Source: Chamaecrista fasciculata
Lineage: Eukaryota; Streptophyta; Magnoliopsida; Fabales; Fabaceae
DNA length: 64,000 nt
Reading direction: 5' to 3'
NCBI GenBank assembly: GCA_003254925.1
Contig: QANZ01011845.1
Coordinates: forward strand, 87,735-151,734
A program made the position numbers and the translations under genes. Every line of letters begins with the position of its first letter. Positions within the stretch are counted from its first letter, which is position 1. This document shows positions 35,373 through 46,203 of this stretch, in pieces. The notes beneath the pieces are model-generated. The model did not search any database and had not been told where the DNA came from. It saw nothing but the letters and a program-made list of their open reading frames with translations.

Positions 35373-37295
35373 ATGATAAAGATGAAGGCATCACAACTTC
35401 AAGAATTGATCTTTGGGATTTCAATCACTTCAGCATCATCATCATGCCAGATTGAAGGATCATCAAAGACACACTTGCATGATCCTGCCATTGATCAATA
35501 CAACAACTCTAACACAAACTCAAAGCAAAGTAAGAAAATAATATTTATTGTTATTTATTTATCTTTTTTTTGGCCTGAATTACTATTTATCAATGAAGTA
35601 ATTATACAATATCACATATATGTATATAATAGGACTTGTCACTTAACTAACCAATGGTTGTATATTTATATATATTGATATTCTCAGAAAGAGTGAATTC
35701 AGTTCTTTCAAGGATGAACATTCTTGGGAGAAAAGCAGACAGTTTTGCAAATGGAGTCCGAGAGCAAGGTATGTATGAGTTCCTTGCTATTTTTAAAATA
35801 TTGGTCAAAGTATAATTTTGTTCTCATATCTTGTCCTCAATTTCTAATTTGGTCTCGTATATTTTTTGTTGCACTTTTGGTCTCATATATTTTTTTGGTC
35901 AGATTCAGAATTGGTTTCATATCTTTTTTAGTTATAAATTTGGTCTCATATCTTTGAATCAGGTTCAACAGGATTGATATCATATCTTTGGGTCATGTGG
36001 GACTAACAATAGAATCTTTTACAAAGATATGAGACCAATTCTACAATCTGACCAAATGATATGAGATCAAATCTACAACAAAAAAATAGAGAACCAATTT
36101 TGTACTTGATCCAAAGATATGAGACCAAAAGTGCAACAAAAACATATGCAAGACCAAATTAATTGGGAACTGAACACAAGATATGAGACCAAATTTACAC
36201 TTTGTTTTAAAAATTTAAAAGCATTAATACTCTGTCAAAAAAAAACTGACTTAAAAATCTGGTAAAACTATATTTTTAGTCTCCATTAATTTCAGGTTAC
36301 TAGGTTTCAATTTTATCATTTACGTTTGATTAATTTCACTTTAGTCCCTTAACTTCAATGTTCAAAATCATTAATATATATATGTATATACCCCTCACCG
36401 TACCCCTAACACCATTAATTTATTCAATGAAAAATCAATGCATAATTGTAAAGAGTTTTATTCAAGTTTTTGTTTATTGTTTATTTTACCTATATGATTA
36501 ACACATTAAGATATATTGGTGGTAATTTGACTTTAAAATGTGAACATTGGTTGTAACTCAACATTTTCCATTAAGTGAATTAATATTTATCAAGGGTGAA
36601 AATATTTTTTTTTTCACAAATTTTTTAGAACTAAAGACATCTAAAGTAAAATTAAGTGAATTTAACAAATAACATTGAACTTAATTAAACCTACACTAAA
36701 AACCATAAAGGTACTTTAACCTAAAAGTTTAAGTTGTAAGAGGAATTAATTAAAGTATCTAGATGAATTAATGATTTGACTAATGTTTGCAAATGATCAT
36801 ATTGTGACACATGCAGTGATGAGATTGGGACCAAAGATAAGTGACACAATGAGAGGGAAGCTAAGGTTAGGGTCTAAGATCAATATTGTCAAAGTTGGAG
36901 GAGTGGAGAAAATATTCAAGCAAATGTTTAGTGTTGAAGAAAGAGAGAGATTGTTGAAAGCATCAAAATGTTATGTATCAACCACATCAGGCCCTATAGG
37001 AGGACTTCTCTTCATATCCACTCACAAAGTTGCATTTTGTAGTGAGAGATCCATCAAGATATCTTCTTCTTCTTCTTCTTCAAAAGGTGAAGCCTTGATG
37101 AGAGCTCATTACAAGGTCTTGATCCCTCTTGAAAAGATTAAGTGTGTGAACCAAAGTGAGAATGTGAAGAAACCTTCACAAAAGTACATGGAGATTGTGA
37201 CTGTGGATGACTTTGATTTTTGGTTCTTGGGTTTCTTGAACTATCAAAAAGCTTTTAAGTTTCTTAAGCAAGCTCTGGTTTTATCTCAAGCTTGA
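35373..37295 (+). CDS. GEM-like (GRAM domain) protein, divergent tandem copy 3
   Basis: Three exons, 35373-35529, 35688-35768 and 36817-37295, give 238 residues. The last exon equals the fused exons 3 and 4 of copies 1 and 2: MRAHYK is followed directly by VLIPLEKIKCVNQS with no intron. Conserved parts are VNSVLSRMNILGRKA, MRLGPKISDTMRGKLRLGSK, GGVEKIFKQMFSV, TTSGPIGGLLFISTHKVAFC, and FDFWFLGFLNYQKAFKFL. Distinct features are an N-terminal Ser-rich stretch (SITSASSSC), an added NIV before KVGGVEK, and a run of eight Ser residues after SIKI. Intron 2 carries a family-B MITE (35803-36207). An ATG nine bases downstream (MKASQLQ) is an alternative start. Function is inferred as for copy 2. Confidence 0.9.
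35803..36207. repeat. family-B MITE in intron 2 of GEM-like copy 3
   Basis: It begins GGTCAAAGTATAATTTTG and ends CCAAATTTACACTTTG, with the same arm phrases as 28440-28870. The possible target duplication (TAAAATATT, TAAAAATTT) has mismatches. Confidence 0.65.
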
Positions 37296-37513
37296 AGGAA
37301 ACCAGCCACAAGGATTATTTGATTGGTCATTTAGTATATTTGTCGATACTCGAAAGGGATTGGATCTTTTAGAATTTCTTTCTCTACATTTCTTGTGAAG
37401 TTAGAGAGAGAAAGAAAGAAAAAGAAAAAGAAAATATGAAATTCATAAAATAAAAATATGTAAAATCATATTTTCTCTTTCCCTCTCTTCTTTTTTCTTC
37501 CTTTCTCTCTCAT

Positions 37514-37683
37514 ACTCAGGGGCGGATGTAGGGGGGCCATGACCCCCCCCCCCAAATTAGCAATAACTTCATTTAAGTCCTTGTAATTGTTAAAAAAATT
37601 TATAAAAGCTATATGAGTGGCCCCCCAATTTTTATAAAAAATTTATAATGCCCGCCCCCCCCCCCCNTTTTTTTACGCCTGAG
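37514..37683. repeat. GGGGCGGA-type MITE with poly-C tract and an N
   Basis: CAGGGGCGGATGTA (37518 on) and TTTACGCCTG (to about 37681) form short terminal inverted repeats of the kind seen in plant hAT-like MITEs. The interior is dominated by C-runs and contains an unresolved base at 37667. Confidence 0.5.
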
Positions 37684-38261
37684 TGATTAAAAGTATGTTA
37701 TCAAACCACTTCGTTCTGAAGTACTTAAGTAGATCTGCTTCCTAATTTTTTTCTATTGCTTCTCAATTCTCTCCTCAAAGAGATATATATAATTAATTTA
37801 TATTCTCAAAAAGGTTTTACATTGTAAATTAAGATCAAACTAAATATTTGTTCTTTGTAATTTCATTAATTAAAGTTGTAATTTCATTGTCATATTTTTT
37901 TTGGGTAATTAAGTGTTATTCAGATTATGAATAATATATGGAGAGAGAACATAACTAAAACATGATGGAGGACAATAGGAGAGAGAAACATCCTATTGAT
38001 GGTTAATGTTCTGAAAATCAACCTTATGAGATTTTCTAAGCACAAAACAAATGTTAAGGACATAACTGAAACTGACCCCAAACCTTATGAAATCAACCTT
38101 ATTAAAAACGTTTTTAGACTTTTTATTAGACTTTAATAAAGATTTGAGTTAAGTATTTTTTTCTTTGAAATTAGAATACTTGATAGTTTAGAATTCTAGA
38201 GGTTGTGTTTTGGAATCTAAATATTTTTCAGAGCTTGTAGTAAAAGTTTGAGAGTAACTGA
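37684..38261. other. intergenic, no gene seen
   Basis: AT-rich sequence downstream of GEM-like copy 3 with no coding or structured feature recognised. Confidence 0.5.
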
Positions 38262-39003
38262 GGGTGCGTTTGGTACGCTGTCATCTCAGATGTCATAGTA
38301 TTTCAAATGTCGTGGTATGTGATACCATAGTATAAGATATCTGATATTTATAATATCAATGTTTGATACGACAATAGTAGATGTCAGAGATATAAGATGT
38401 ATATATTTGGTACTCTCTTGTGAATAACATTAATCTTCTTTAAATTTCCATGTTTACCCTTATTAACATCTTAAAAACATATATTAATATTTTCAAAATA
38501 AATAATATATGATTTAGTCAATAAAATTTGAACTAATTTTATATTTTTTGATCCCTAAACTTATACTTATTAAAACTTTTTTATCCCTAAATTTATATTA
38601 AATTTCTTTTTGGTCCTTAAATTTGACCCAATGACTAAATTATTAACAATTGAAATAATTCGATAAATGAGTTATATATTTTGATTATTCATTAACAAAT
38701 TAGTTGATTAGTTATAAATTTAAGAGCTAAATATATAGTAAGTTTTATTAAAAAAACACAAATAAACCAAAAAGGGTAAAATTGGAACTTTGATTGAAAA
38801 ATGCCCTGGTAAACCTTGTCATCTGAGATAACATAGTTTTTGTGTCGACATCAGATCACACCCTTTTTGCTGTCATCTGAAGACATGGTGTTATCTTGAA
38901 TGTCGACGTATGACGACATCATGGCGCTACCAAACGCCAAACATCCAAGATACCATAGTATATAAGATGGCGGGTATGAGATCACAACATACCAAACGCA
39001 CCC
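38262..39003. mobile_element. 742-bp TIR element, non-autonomous
   Basis: The left terminus GGGTGCGTTTGGTA is inversely repeated at the right end as TACCAAACGCACCC. Inside, both arms carry ATACCATAGTATA and ATCTGA/TCAGAT-type motifs. Flanking trinucleotides TGA and TAA are near-matches, compatible with a PIF/Harbinger-type (or hAT) element. No transposase frame is present. Confidence 0.75.
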
Positions 39004-39814
39004 TAAAGTTAAAACTTCTATTTGAATCTTATTTTAACAATGATCTATAACTTTTCTAATAAAGATAAATATTCTATAAAATTAATTTTCTTGAAAATAA
39101 GTTATATGACTAAAACTTACTTTATATAAAGAACCCAACAAATAAATATTTTTTAAAAAAAAATCACATTTTTAAGAAAATTCCATTTTTTAGAAAATCT
39201 ATAATTTTTCATAACTATGACTCACCCTTTGAATTTTTTTAGATATTACAAAAACAACCCTCAGCCCTCTTAAATCTCTCACAAGACACATTAACTCTAG
39301 GGATGGCAAAGGGTATGAGACTCAATAGTTTTTTCATTATTTATATCTCTATTGGCTTATCTCATTTTATCATGTTTGTATTCGATAAATTAGTATCGTA
39401 TCCATACCCTATTTGACAAGTATCTGAAAAATCTGAAATAACCGAAAATAATAAATATATGATAGTATATATTAAAGATGTTAACGAACGTTATACCCTA
39501 TTCATAATTTTATGATGCATTTGAACACTCAACCTTTCGCTTGGTGCTTGATACTTGAAATGCTAATTTTTAGCCAAACCTTATTACTTTCTTGTATCTA
39601 ATGGTTGCAACTTGTAACAAGTATAGTTGAAGATGTTAATGAACGTTATACCAACGGTTTGAATATAAAAACTGTATTCGAAATTTGGATAATTTGGGGA
39701 AACTTTAATTTTTGTAAAATGACTATAAGTGATGGTTCAAGAGTTCCTTTAGTGTCTTGGGTTAACTTGTGGAAGAAAAGTGCCTAATTTCATGAATTGG
39801 CCAAGCTTGGTGCT

Positions 39815-40003
39815 TGATAAATGAGAGAAAATTTGTGTGTATTATTCATGAAAAAGATAGGGTATTTATACAAGAGTTACCAATCTATTCTAGGAAACAA
39901 AATAAATGAGAATAACTAATCAGCTACAATCACTCCCTAATGCTATACAATCAATTCATAATTGATATCCTAATTAATATAAATATTTACAATATTCACA
40001 ACA
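39815..40003 (-). repeat. 3' LTR of the copia element
   Basis: 189 bp, preceded on the minus strand by the purine-rich tract, and flanked outside by GTGCT. Confidence 0.95.
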
Positions 40004-40010
40004 CTCCCCC

Positions 40011-43000
40011 TCAAGCTGGAGCATATATGTCATAGGCACCAAGCTTGCCACATAGATATTTAATTCGAGGACCTCTGAGAGATTTAGTGAGAATATCTGC
40101 CAGCTGATCATTTGAATTAACAAACCGAGTAGCAAGGCATCCGGACTGAATCTTCTCTCTAATAAAGTGACAATCAATTTCAATGTGTTTGGTCCTTTCA
40201 TGAAACACTGGATTTGAGGCAATGTGCATAGCTGCTTGGTTATCACATACCAGCTCCATTTTGTGTATGTCTCCAAATTTCAGCTCTTGAAGAAGTTGTT
40301 TCAACCATACTAATTCACAGGTTGCTAAAGCCATAGCCCGATACTCAGCTTCTGCACTAGACCTTGCAACCACATTTTGTTTCTTACTTTTCCAAGAGAC
40401 TAGGTTACCCCCAATTAAAACGCAATATCCAGATGTGGATCGCCTATCATCTGGTGAACCAGCCCAATCAGCATCTGAAAAGCCAACAATTTGGGAGTTT
40501 CCTTTATTCTCATATAATAATCCCTGTCCTGGCGCTCCTTTAATGTAGCGAAGAATCCGAACAACCGCATCCCAATGACTATCACATGGTGATTGTAGAA
40601 ACTGACTGACTACACTCACAGCAAACGATATGTCTGGACGAGTGATAGTGAGATAATTCAGTTTTCCCACAAGTCTTCGATATCTTTCAGGATTGTTTAT
40701 CAGCTCCCCCTGTCCTGGATAGAGTCTAACATTCGGATCCATTGGAGTTTCAATTGGTTTGCAATTCATCATGCCAGCCTCTTCTAACAAGTCAAGTGCA
40801 TACTTCCGTTGTGAAATGGCCACACCAGTACTTGATTGGGCAACCTCAATTCCCAGAAAATACTTGAGCTTTCCCAAATCTTTAGTTTGGAAGTGGTTAC
40901 ACAGATGTTGTTTGAGTTGGGCAATACCTTCATCATCATCGCCTGTGATAACAATGTCATCCACATATACGACCATGTAAATGCACTTGCCATTTGCAGT
41001 ATGGCGAAAGAAGACTGTGTGATCCGCCTCACTGCGAGTCATCCCAAAATCTTGAATTACAGAACTGAATCGGCCAAACCAAGCTCTTGGGGATTGTTTG
41101 AGACCGTAAAGAGAGCGGCGAAGTCGGCATACTTTCCCATACTCCCCCTGAGCAACAAATCCAGGTGGTTGCTCCATATAGACTTCTTCTTCTAGTTCAC
41201 CATGAAGGAAGGCATTCTTAATGTCAAGCTGATAAAGTGGCCAGTGACGAATAGCCGCAATTGATAAGAAGACACGAACCGAAGCAATTTTGGCAACTGG
41301 AGAGAAAGTATCACCATAGTCCAAGCCAAAGATTTGGGTGTATCCCTTGGCTACCAAACGAGCTTTGAGTCGTTCAACCTTTCCATCTGGACCAACTTTG
41401 ACTGCATAGACCCACCGACAGCCAACCGGAGACTTTCCAGGAGGAAGAGAAACCAAGTCCCATGTACCATTGGAATGTAAAGCAGACATCTCATCAAGCA
41501 TGGCTTGCCTCCACCCAGGATGTGCAAGAGCTTCATCTGTAGTCTTAGGAATAGAAACAGAGTCCAAAGAAGACACAAAGGCATAATATGGAGTAGACAA
41601 ACGATGATAGCTCAAGAAATTATAAACAGGGTGAGGATTACGAGTGGAACGAATACCTTTATGAATGGCAATCGGAGGACTTTCAGGTGGAGGTTGGATC
41701 GGAGCAGCAAGTGGAGCCGACAAAGGTTGTGAGTCAGAAGGAGGACCTGTGGTGTCGGGACGCGGGCGGCGATGATATGTCTGAAGAGGAGGACTAGGTG
41801 GGTCCTGGAGTGGAGGACTAGGTGGTTCCTGGAGTGAAGGTTCAGGCAAAACAGGAAGGGCTTCAATCACAGGAGGACTAGAAGACACAGGAGACTCGAA
41901 GAATGGAGTAGACTCAAAGAAGGTCACATCAGGAGAGGTGAAACATCGTTGAGTTGCTGGACAATAACATCGGTAGCCCTTTTGGAGTCGGGCATAGCCA
42001 AGAAAAATACACTTGATGGACCTAGCTGTGAGTTTATCTTTTCCTGGGGTCAAATCATGCACAAAACAAACACAACCAAAAATACGAGGAGGAAGATGAT
42101 AAAGAGGATCATTAGGAAACAACAGGGAATGGGGAATTTGATCATTTAAGGTGGATGAAGGCATGCGATTGATTAGGTAACATGCAGTGAGAACAGCATC
42201 ACTCCAATACTTAGTAGGGACATTTTGATGAAGAAGTAAAGTGCGAGCTGTTTCAATAAGATGGCGATTCTTACGTTCAGCTACCCCATTTTGTTGTGGA
42301 GTATAAGGACAAGACGTCTGATGTAATATTCCTTGAGAGTCCAAAAAGGTTTTAAAAGATGTAGACAAATATTCTTTAGCATTATCAGAACGTAAGATAG
42401 ACACAGAAGTATTAAACTGAGTTTTTATTTCAGCACAAAAGCTTTGAAAGATATCAAAAACCTCAGAACGAGATTTCATCAAATACAACCAAGTACAACG
42501 AGAGTAATCATCAATGAAAGTTACAAAATACTGAAAACCAAAATAAGACGACTCACGACTAGGACCCCAAACATCAGAGTGAACAAGTTGAAAAGGTGAA
42601 GTAGACCGACTATTCTGACTACCAGAGAAAGAAGACCGGGTGTGTTTACCCAACTGACACGACTCACATGGGAGGGAAGACAAAGTAGAAAGTGAGGCAT
42701 CCATCTTGCGAAGTTTGGAAAGACTTGGATGTCCCAGGCGATTGTGGAGAAGAGATGGAGAACAAGTAGATGCGCATGCAACAGGAGATGTAACAGGTGA
42801 AAGATGGTACAAGCCTTCTGACTCACGCCCTATGCCAATCATCCGACCCGTACTCCGATCCTGGATAGAAACACAACGGTTAGCAAAGGTAATGGAACAA
42901 TTGTGAGAACGAGTTAATTTGCTAACAGAGAGAAGATTGAATGGAGATTCAGGAACATAAAGAACAGAATCAACAGACAATGAAGGAAGAATTTGGGCTT

Positions 43001-44135
43001 GACCAATCCCTGTAGCGGCAGTTTTACAGCCATTGGCTATAGTAATGAAAGGAAGAGTAGATGATCTAGAAAGGTGGGTAAACAAAGTTTTATTACCAGA
43101 GATATGTTCGGAGGCACCCGAGTCAAGAACCCATGGTCCAATGTCAGGAGAACGAGCAAGGCAAGCAGTTACATTACCAGTTTGGGCAACTGAGGCAGCC
43201 ACCGATGACGCTTGAGCTTGTTGGTACTTTAAGAATGCCTTGTAATCATCCCCAGCTAAGGTGATTGTGTCTGAGGAGGTATCATCAGATGTTTCAGACT
43301 GAGCAAAATTAACCGGCCGAGGAGGTCGTCCATGGAGTTGCCAGCACCGATCACGTGTATGCCCCAACTTATTGCAATGGGTACATTGAGGGCGGTTTTT
43401 ACCACCATTACGCCCACTACTCCCCCCTCCTTTGTTGCCAGTGTGAGATGCCAAGGCAGAAGAGTTAGCAACTGGGGGAACAGTATGATTGTCGTTCGAA
43501 GCGCGTGACGAGGAGATGCGCACCAAACGATTAACAACATCATCAAATGTAGGTACAGTGGAACCCCCCAAGATTTGATCTTTAACAGTATCACGATCAG
43601 GGCTTAGATTTATCAAAGTCAGAACCATGAAGAATTTATCCCATTGCTTTTCATGATCAGCGGGTGATGTTGGAGCTGGCATCAATAAACTAAACTCATG
43701 TTTAAGTGCCTCCATCTTACCTACATATGTGGTATTGTCCAGGTCCTGCTGCTTCAGATTGACAAGGTTAGATAAAACATCATAGTAACGCTGAATATCA
43801 TTACCATAAACTGATGCAGCCTTGTTCCAAACATTATAACATGTGTCATATGCCTGATACATAGACAATAATTTAGGATCAAGAGAATGCCATAGTAAAG
43901 AACAGAGCTGAGCATCAACCTTTACCCACTTAGGTCTATCCTCATCAGCAATTTCAGTCTCACTCTTGGTTAAGTGATCTAGGTATCCCTGACCCTTGAA
44001 CCATAGGTGAACGGAGGCGGCCCAGGACTTATAATTAGATGCCCCACGCAATTTTTCAGAAGTGATGACAGGAGACCCACTGATGGCAGTGGAGAAAGTG
44101 CTGGACTTGGAATCAAACATATTGAAAGAGGCCAT
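40011..44135 (-). CDS. Ty1-copia gag-pol polyprotein
   Basis: A single uninterrupted frame of 1374 codons. In order: a gag domain (LRGASNYKSWAASVHLWFKG; about residues 25-200), a CCHC zinc knuckle (CTHCNKLGHTRDRC, near 250), and aspartic protease (WVLDSGASEH). Next come the integrase zinc region (HNRLGHPS...CESCQLGKH) and catalytic core (SDVWGPS, FIDDYSR, RSDNAKEY, NGVAERKNRH), then reverse transcriptase (TFSPVAKIASVR, YVDDIVITGDD). RNase H completes it (FSDADWAGSPDDRRSTSGYC, SSAEAEYRAMA, CDNQAAMHIA, ERTKHIEIDCHFIREK). The gene order protease-integrase-RT-RNase H identifies copia. The frame ends just before the purine tract. The leader (44136-44560) is GC-rich with no gene of its own. The sublineage was not determined. 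Confidence 0.97.
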   Translation of the reverse strand: MASFNMFDSKSSTFSTAISGSPVITSEKLRGASNYKSWAASVHLWFKGQGYLDHLTKSETEIADEDRPKWVKVDAQLCSLLWHSLDPKLLSMYQAYDTCYNVWNKAASVYGNDIQRYYDVLSNLVNLKQQDLDNTTYVGKMEALKHEFSLLMPAPTSPADHEKQWDKFFMVLTLINLSPDRDTVKDQILGGSTVPTFDDVVNRLVRISSSRASNDNHTVPPVANSSALASHTGNKGGGSSGRNGGKNRPQCTHCNKLGHTRDRCWQLHGRPPRPVNFAQSETSDDTSSDTITLAGDDYKAFLKYQQAQASSVAASVAQTGNVTACLARSPDIGPWVLDSGASEHISGNKTLFTHLSRSSTLPFITIANGCKTAATGIGQAQILPSLSVDSVLYVPESPFNLLSVSKLTRSHNCSITFANRCVSIQDRSTGRMIGIGRESEGLYHLSPVTSPVACASTCSPSLLHNRLGHPSLSKLRKMDASLSTLSSLPCESCQLGKHTRSSFSGSQNSRSTSPFQLVHSDVWGPSRESSYFGFQYFVTFIDDYSRCTWLYLMKSRSEVFDIFQSFCAEIKTQFNTSVSILRSDNAKEYLSTSFKTFLDSQGILHQTSCPYTPQQNGVAERKNRHLIETARTLLLHQNVPTKYWSDAVLTACYLINRMPSSTLNDQIPHSLLFPNDPLYHLPPRIFGCVCFVHDLTPGKDKLTARSIKCIFLGYARLQKGYRCYCPATQRCFTSPDVTFFESTPFFESPVSSSPPVIEALPVLPEPSLQEPPSPPLQDPPSPPLQTYHRRPRPDTTGPPSDSQPLSAPLAAPIQPPPESPPIAIHKGIRSTRNPHPVYNFLSYHRLSTPYYAFVSSLDSVSIPKTTDEALAHPGWRQAMLDEMSALHSNGTWDLVSLPPGKSPVGCRWVYAVKVGPDGKVERLKARLVAKGYTQIFGLDYGDTFSPVAKIASVRVFLSIAAIRHWPLYQLDIKNAFLHGELEEEVYMEQPPGFVAQGEYGKVCRLRRSLYGLKQSPRAWFGRFSSVIQDFGMTRSEADHTVFFRHTANGKCIYMVVYVDDIVITGDDDEGIAQLKQHLCNHFQTKDLGKLKYFLGIEVAQSSTGVAISQRKYALDLLEEAGMMNCKPIETPMDPNVRLYPGQGELINNPERYRRLVGKLNYLTITRPDISFAVSVVSQFLQSPCDSHWDAVVRILRYIKGAPGQGLLYENKGNSQIVGFSDADWAGSPDDRRSTSGYCVLIGGNLVSWKSKKQNVVARSSAEAEYRAMALATCELVWLKQLLQELKFGDIHKMELVCDNQAAMHIASNPVFHERTKHIEIDCHFIREKIQSGCLATRFVNSNDQLADILTKSLRGPRIKYLCGKLGAYDIYAPA

Positions 44136-44570
44136 TAGGAAAAGATGTTATAAAAAGTGAGAGATAATGAGAAACAGACCCCAGAAACGGCGCAAGAGTG
44201 AGCCGGCGAGCACGACGGCGTCGAGAACAGCGGAAAGAGGTGCCGGAAACGGAGTCACGCGCCGGCGCGTGGGATTTCCGGCGGACTGTCGAGCGGCGCG
44301 TGGAGGCGCGTGCGGCGGCGGACGGCGACGGCGGAAGGTGGGTTTTGCCGATCGGGAGTCGCTGAGCACGGTGCTGGGGCGCGTGTTCCAAGAAAACTCC
44401 GGCGACGAAGTCGTTATAGGGACAGTGACGCTAGGGTTAAAAAACTTGATGAAACAAGGAGGCTGGAATGACACACAGCTGTTGAAAAAGAACTAGAAAA
44501 GATTGATGGCTGGAATGAAACACAGCCAGAAAGAAAAACCTACTGGAGAATCACAGTAGCTCTGATACCA

Positions 44571-44759
44571 TGATAAATGAGAGAAAATTTGTGTGTATTA
44601 TTCATGAAAAAGATAGGGTATTTGTACAAGAGTTACCAATCTATTCTAGGAAACAAAATAAATGAGAATAACTAATCAGCTACAATCACTCCCTAATGCT
44701 ATACAATCAATTCATAATTGATATCCTAATTAATATAAATATTTACAATATTCACAACA
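44571..44759 (-). repeat. 5' LTR of the copia element
   Basis: 189 bp, TG...CA ends, one mismatch to the 3' LTR. It is the 5' LTR because the polyprotein runs leftward. Confidence 0.95.
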
Positions 44760-44764
44760 GTGCT

Positions 44765-45262
44765 GACTTGAGTAGTTGAGTTGTTTGAATAAACTTCCAT
44801 AAAAGAAAATGAAGTTAAATGGTAGATTGGAAGAAATTCAAATGTTGATGGAAGTGGTTAAATAGGGATTTGGCCTATGTTTACATGTTAATATTGCTTG
44901 TTAGTTGTTGCTTAATCTTAGAACATATGAATTTAATCCGCATATCAAACCTAACACTAGTTTAGTTTGAATTATATAATCACAAGATTATTTTTTTTTT
45001 CTACGTGCCAAATGCCCTCTAAATATGTTTTATATTTTTTTTCAAAGAAAAAAGTACAAAATAAGACGTAAAATTGTTTCTTTTTAAATAATCAATTGGC
45101 AAATATTAACTTGAGATGCTAATAGGACTCCACTTTCTTCTCCTCTGTATGCACATCTACATCTCTTTCAAAGTTCAAACTCACTCCAAAACAGAAATTA
45201 AAATAAATTTTTCACATAAATTTTATTTTATTCTTATCTTTCAAAACATGTTTTTAAACTTA
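44765..45262. other. intergenic gap between copia element and pack-MULE
   Basis: AT-rich, no gene or repeat end recognised. Confidence 0.5.
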
Positions 45263-45271
45263 AATTTAAAA

Positions 45272-45543
45272 GGCCAAAGTCCTATTTTGGTCCCCCAGTT
45301 ATGCTCCTTGTTCCAAAGAGGTCCCCCAGTTATTTTTTGTTCCATATTGGTCCCCCAGTTATGCAAAACTTGAAAAAGTTAGTCCCTCTAACGTTTTCCA
45401 TCCATTTTTCCTTTAAAAAAAGAGGAAAAATAAACTTTTATCCCCAAAAGTTTTATTATCTTATATTAAGGTCCTTTTCTTTTTATAATAGGATCAAAAC
45501 GTAAGAAAAGAAAGTAAATTAAGATCTTAAGTGAATTTACCCA

Positions 45544-45550
<7 letters not shown>
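45272..45550. repeat. left terminal inverted repeat of the pack-MULE
   Basis: Inverse of 46635-46915. Contains AACGTTTTCCATCCATTTTT and the CCCCAAAAGTTTTATT segment found in complement on the right. Confidence 0.93.
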
Positions 45551-45584
<34 letters not shown>

Positions 45585-45612
45585 CTCTCGATCTCTCGAT
45601 CTCTCGATCTCT

Positions 45613-45846
45613 CGATGGCCAAATCGAGACGCGGATTGTCGTCGAGGACGGAGAGAGGGATGCCGAGAGATCGAGCTTGCTCTTCGGTGCGTTTGGAGGT
45701 AGGGACGCCGATAATGTCTTTGAGTTGACCGGATTTGAGAAGGTCGCCGAGCTTGGCAACGACGAAGGCGGCGGTGGAACCGGTGCCGAGGCCGAGAACC
45801 ATGTCGCTGCGGACGTACTCGACGGCTTTGTCGGCGGCGAGTTGTG
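45613..45846 (-). pseudogene. ribose-5-phosphate isomerase (RpiA-type) fragment, left arm
   Basis: The minus strand reads LAADKAVEYVRSDMVLGLGT, then [39 protein letters not shown] and [12 protein letters not shown]. This is the N-terminal part of plant RPI (pentose-phosphate/Calvin cycle, ribose-5-P to ribulose-5-P), with the GLGTGSTA phosphate-binding motif. The [16 protein letters not shown] pattern is closest in memory to the plastid type. About 78 codons are present. The rest, including the DGADE and KGRGG catalytic motifs, is absent. The fragment ends in ATCGAGAG repeats grown from its last codon. It cannot encode an enzyme. Confidence 0.88.
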
Positions 45847-45870
45847 GACACATTAATTAATTTGAATTTA

Positions 45871-46065
45871 TGTGGAAGGTAGGTTGAAGGGTAAAGTGGC
45901 AGTAATAATGGGAGGGGCACGGGGGATCGGAGCAACGGCGAGAGTGTTCGCGGCGAACGGAGCCGAAGTGGTGATCGCCGACGTGCTGGACGAGCTCCGA
46001 GAGGCGGTGGCGAGGTCAATCAGAGGCCGGTACGTGCACTGCAACGTGGCGGAGGAGGGAGCATA
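45871..46065 (+). pseudogene. short-chain dehydrogenase/reductase N-terminal fragment
   Basis: The plus strand reads LKGKVAVIMGGARGIGATAR, VFAANGAEVVIADVLDEL and RYVHCNVAEEG. This is a Rossmann NAD(P)-binding half of the plant SDR family resembling xanthoxin-dehydrogenase/secoisolariciresinol-dehydrogenase-like proteins. The usual T of TGGARGIG is M and one residue after GIG is missing. The sequence jumps directly to the C-terminal fragment in another frame. Confidence 0.8.
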
Positions 46066-46203
46066 ATATGCACTTCCAGCACGGCGGCGAGGATGGGAGG
46101 GATGGCGGCGCATTCGTATACGATGTCGAAGGCGGCGGTGGAAGGGGTGGTGAGGAGTGCGGCATGCGAGTTGGGGGAGGATCTGATACGGGTGAACTGT
46201 GTA
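46057..46203 (+). pseudogene. short-chain dehydrogenase/reductase C-terminal fragment
   Basis: The frame GSIICTSSTAARMGGMAAHS then YTMSKAAVEGVVRSAACELG and IRVNC contains the catalytic YxxxK motif. About 90 residues normally between the two SDR parts are deleted, and the frames are offset by two bases. It fuses into the isomerase fragment at GTACGTCCGC. Confidence 0.8.

Larger units (their letters stand above)
39815..44759 (-). mobile_element. complete Ty1-copia LTR retrotransposon, apparently young
   Basis: The LTRs at 39815-40003 and 44571-44759 are both 189 bp, begin TGATAAATGAG and end TTCACAACA. They differ at one base only (39868 a, 44624 g). The 5-bp target duplication GTGCT flanks the element (39810-39814 and 44760-44764). 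The primer-binding site TGGTATCAGA is at 44570-44561, adjacent to the 5' LTR on the minus strand, and a purine tract (TTGAGGGGGAGTG) abuts the 3' LTR at about 40004-40016. One open frame spans the interior. All structural parts needed for mobility are visible. Confidence 0.97.

Noticed and set aside
44167-44496. 109-codon plus-strand frame in the copia leader
   Set aside because: It lies in the GC-rich untranslated leader opposite to the element's coding strand, with no recognisable domain.
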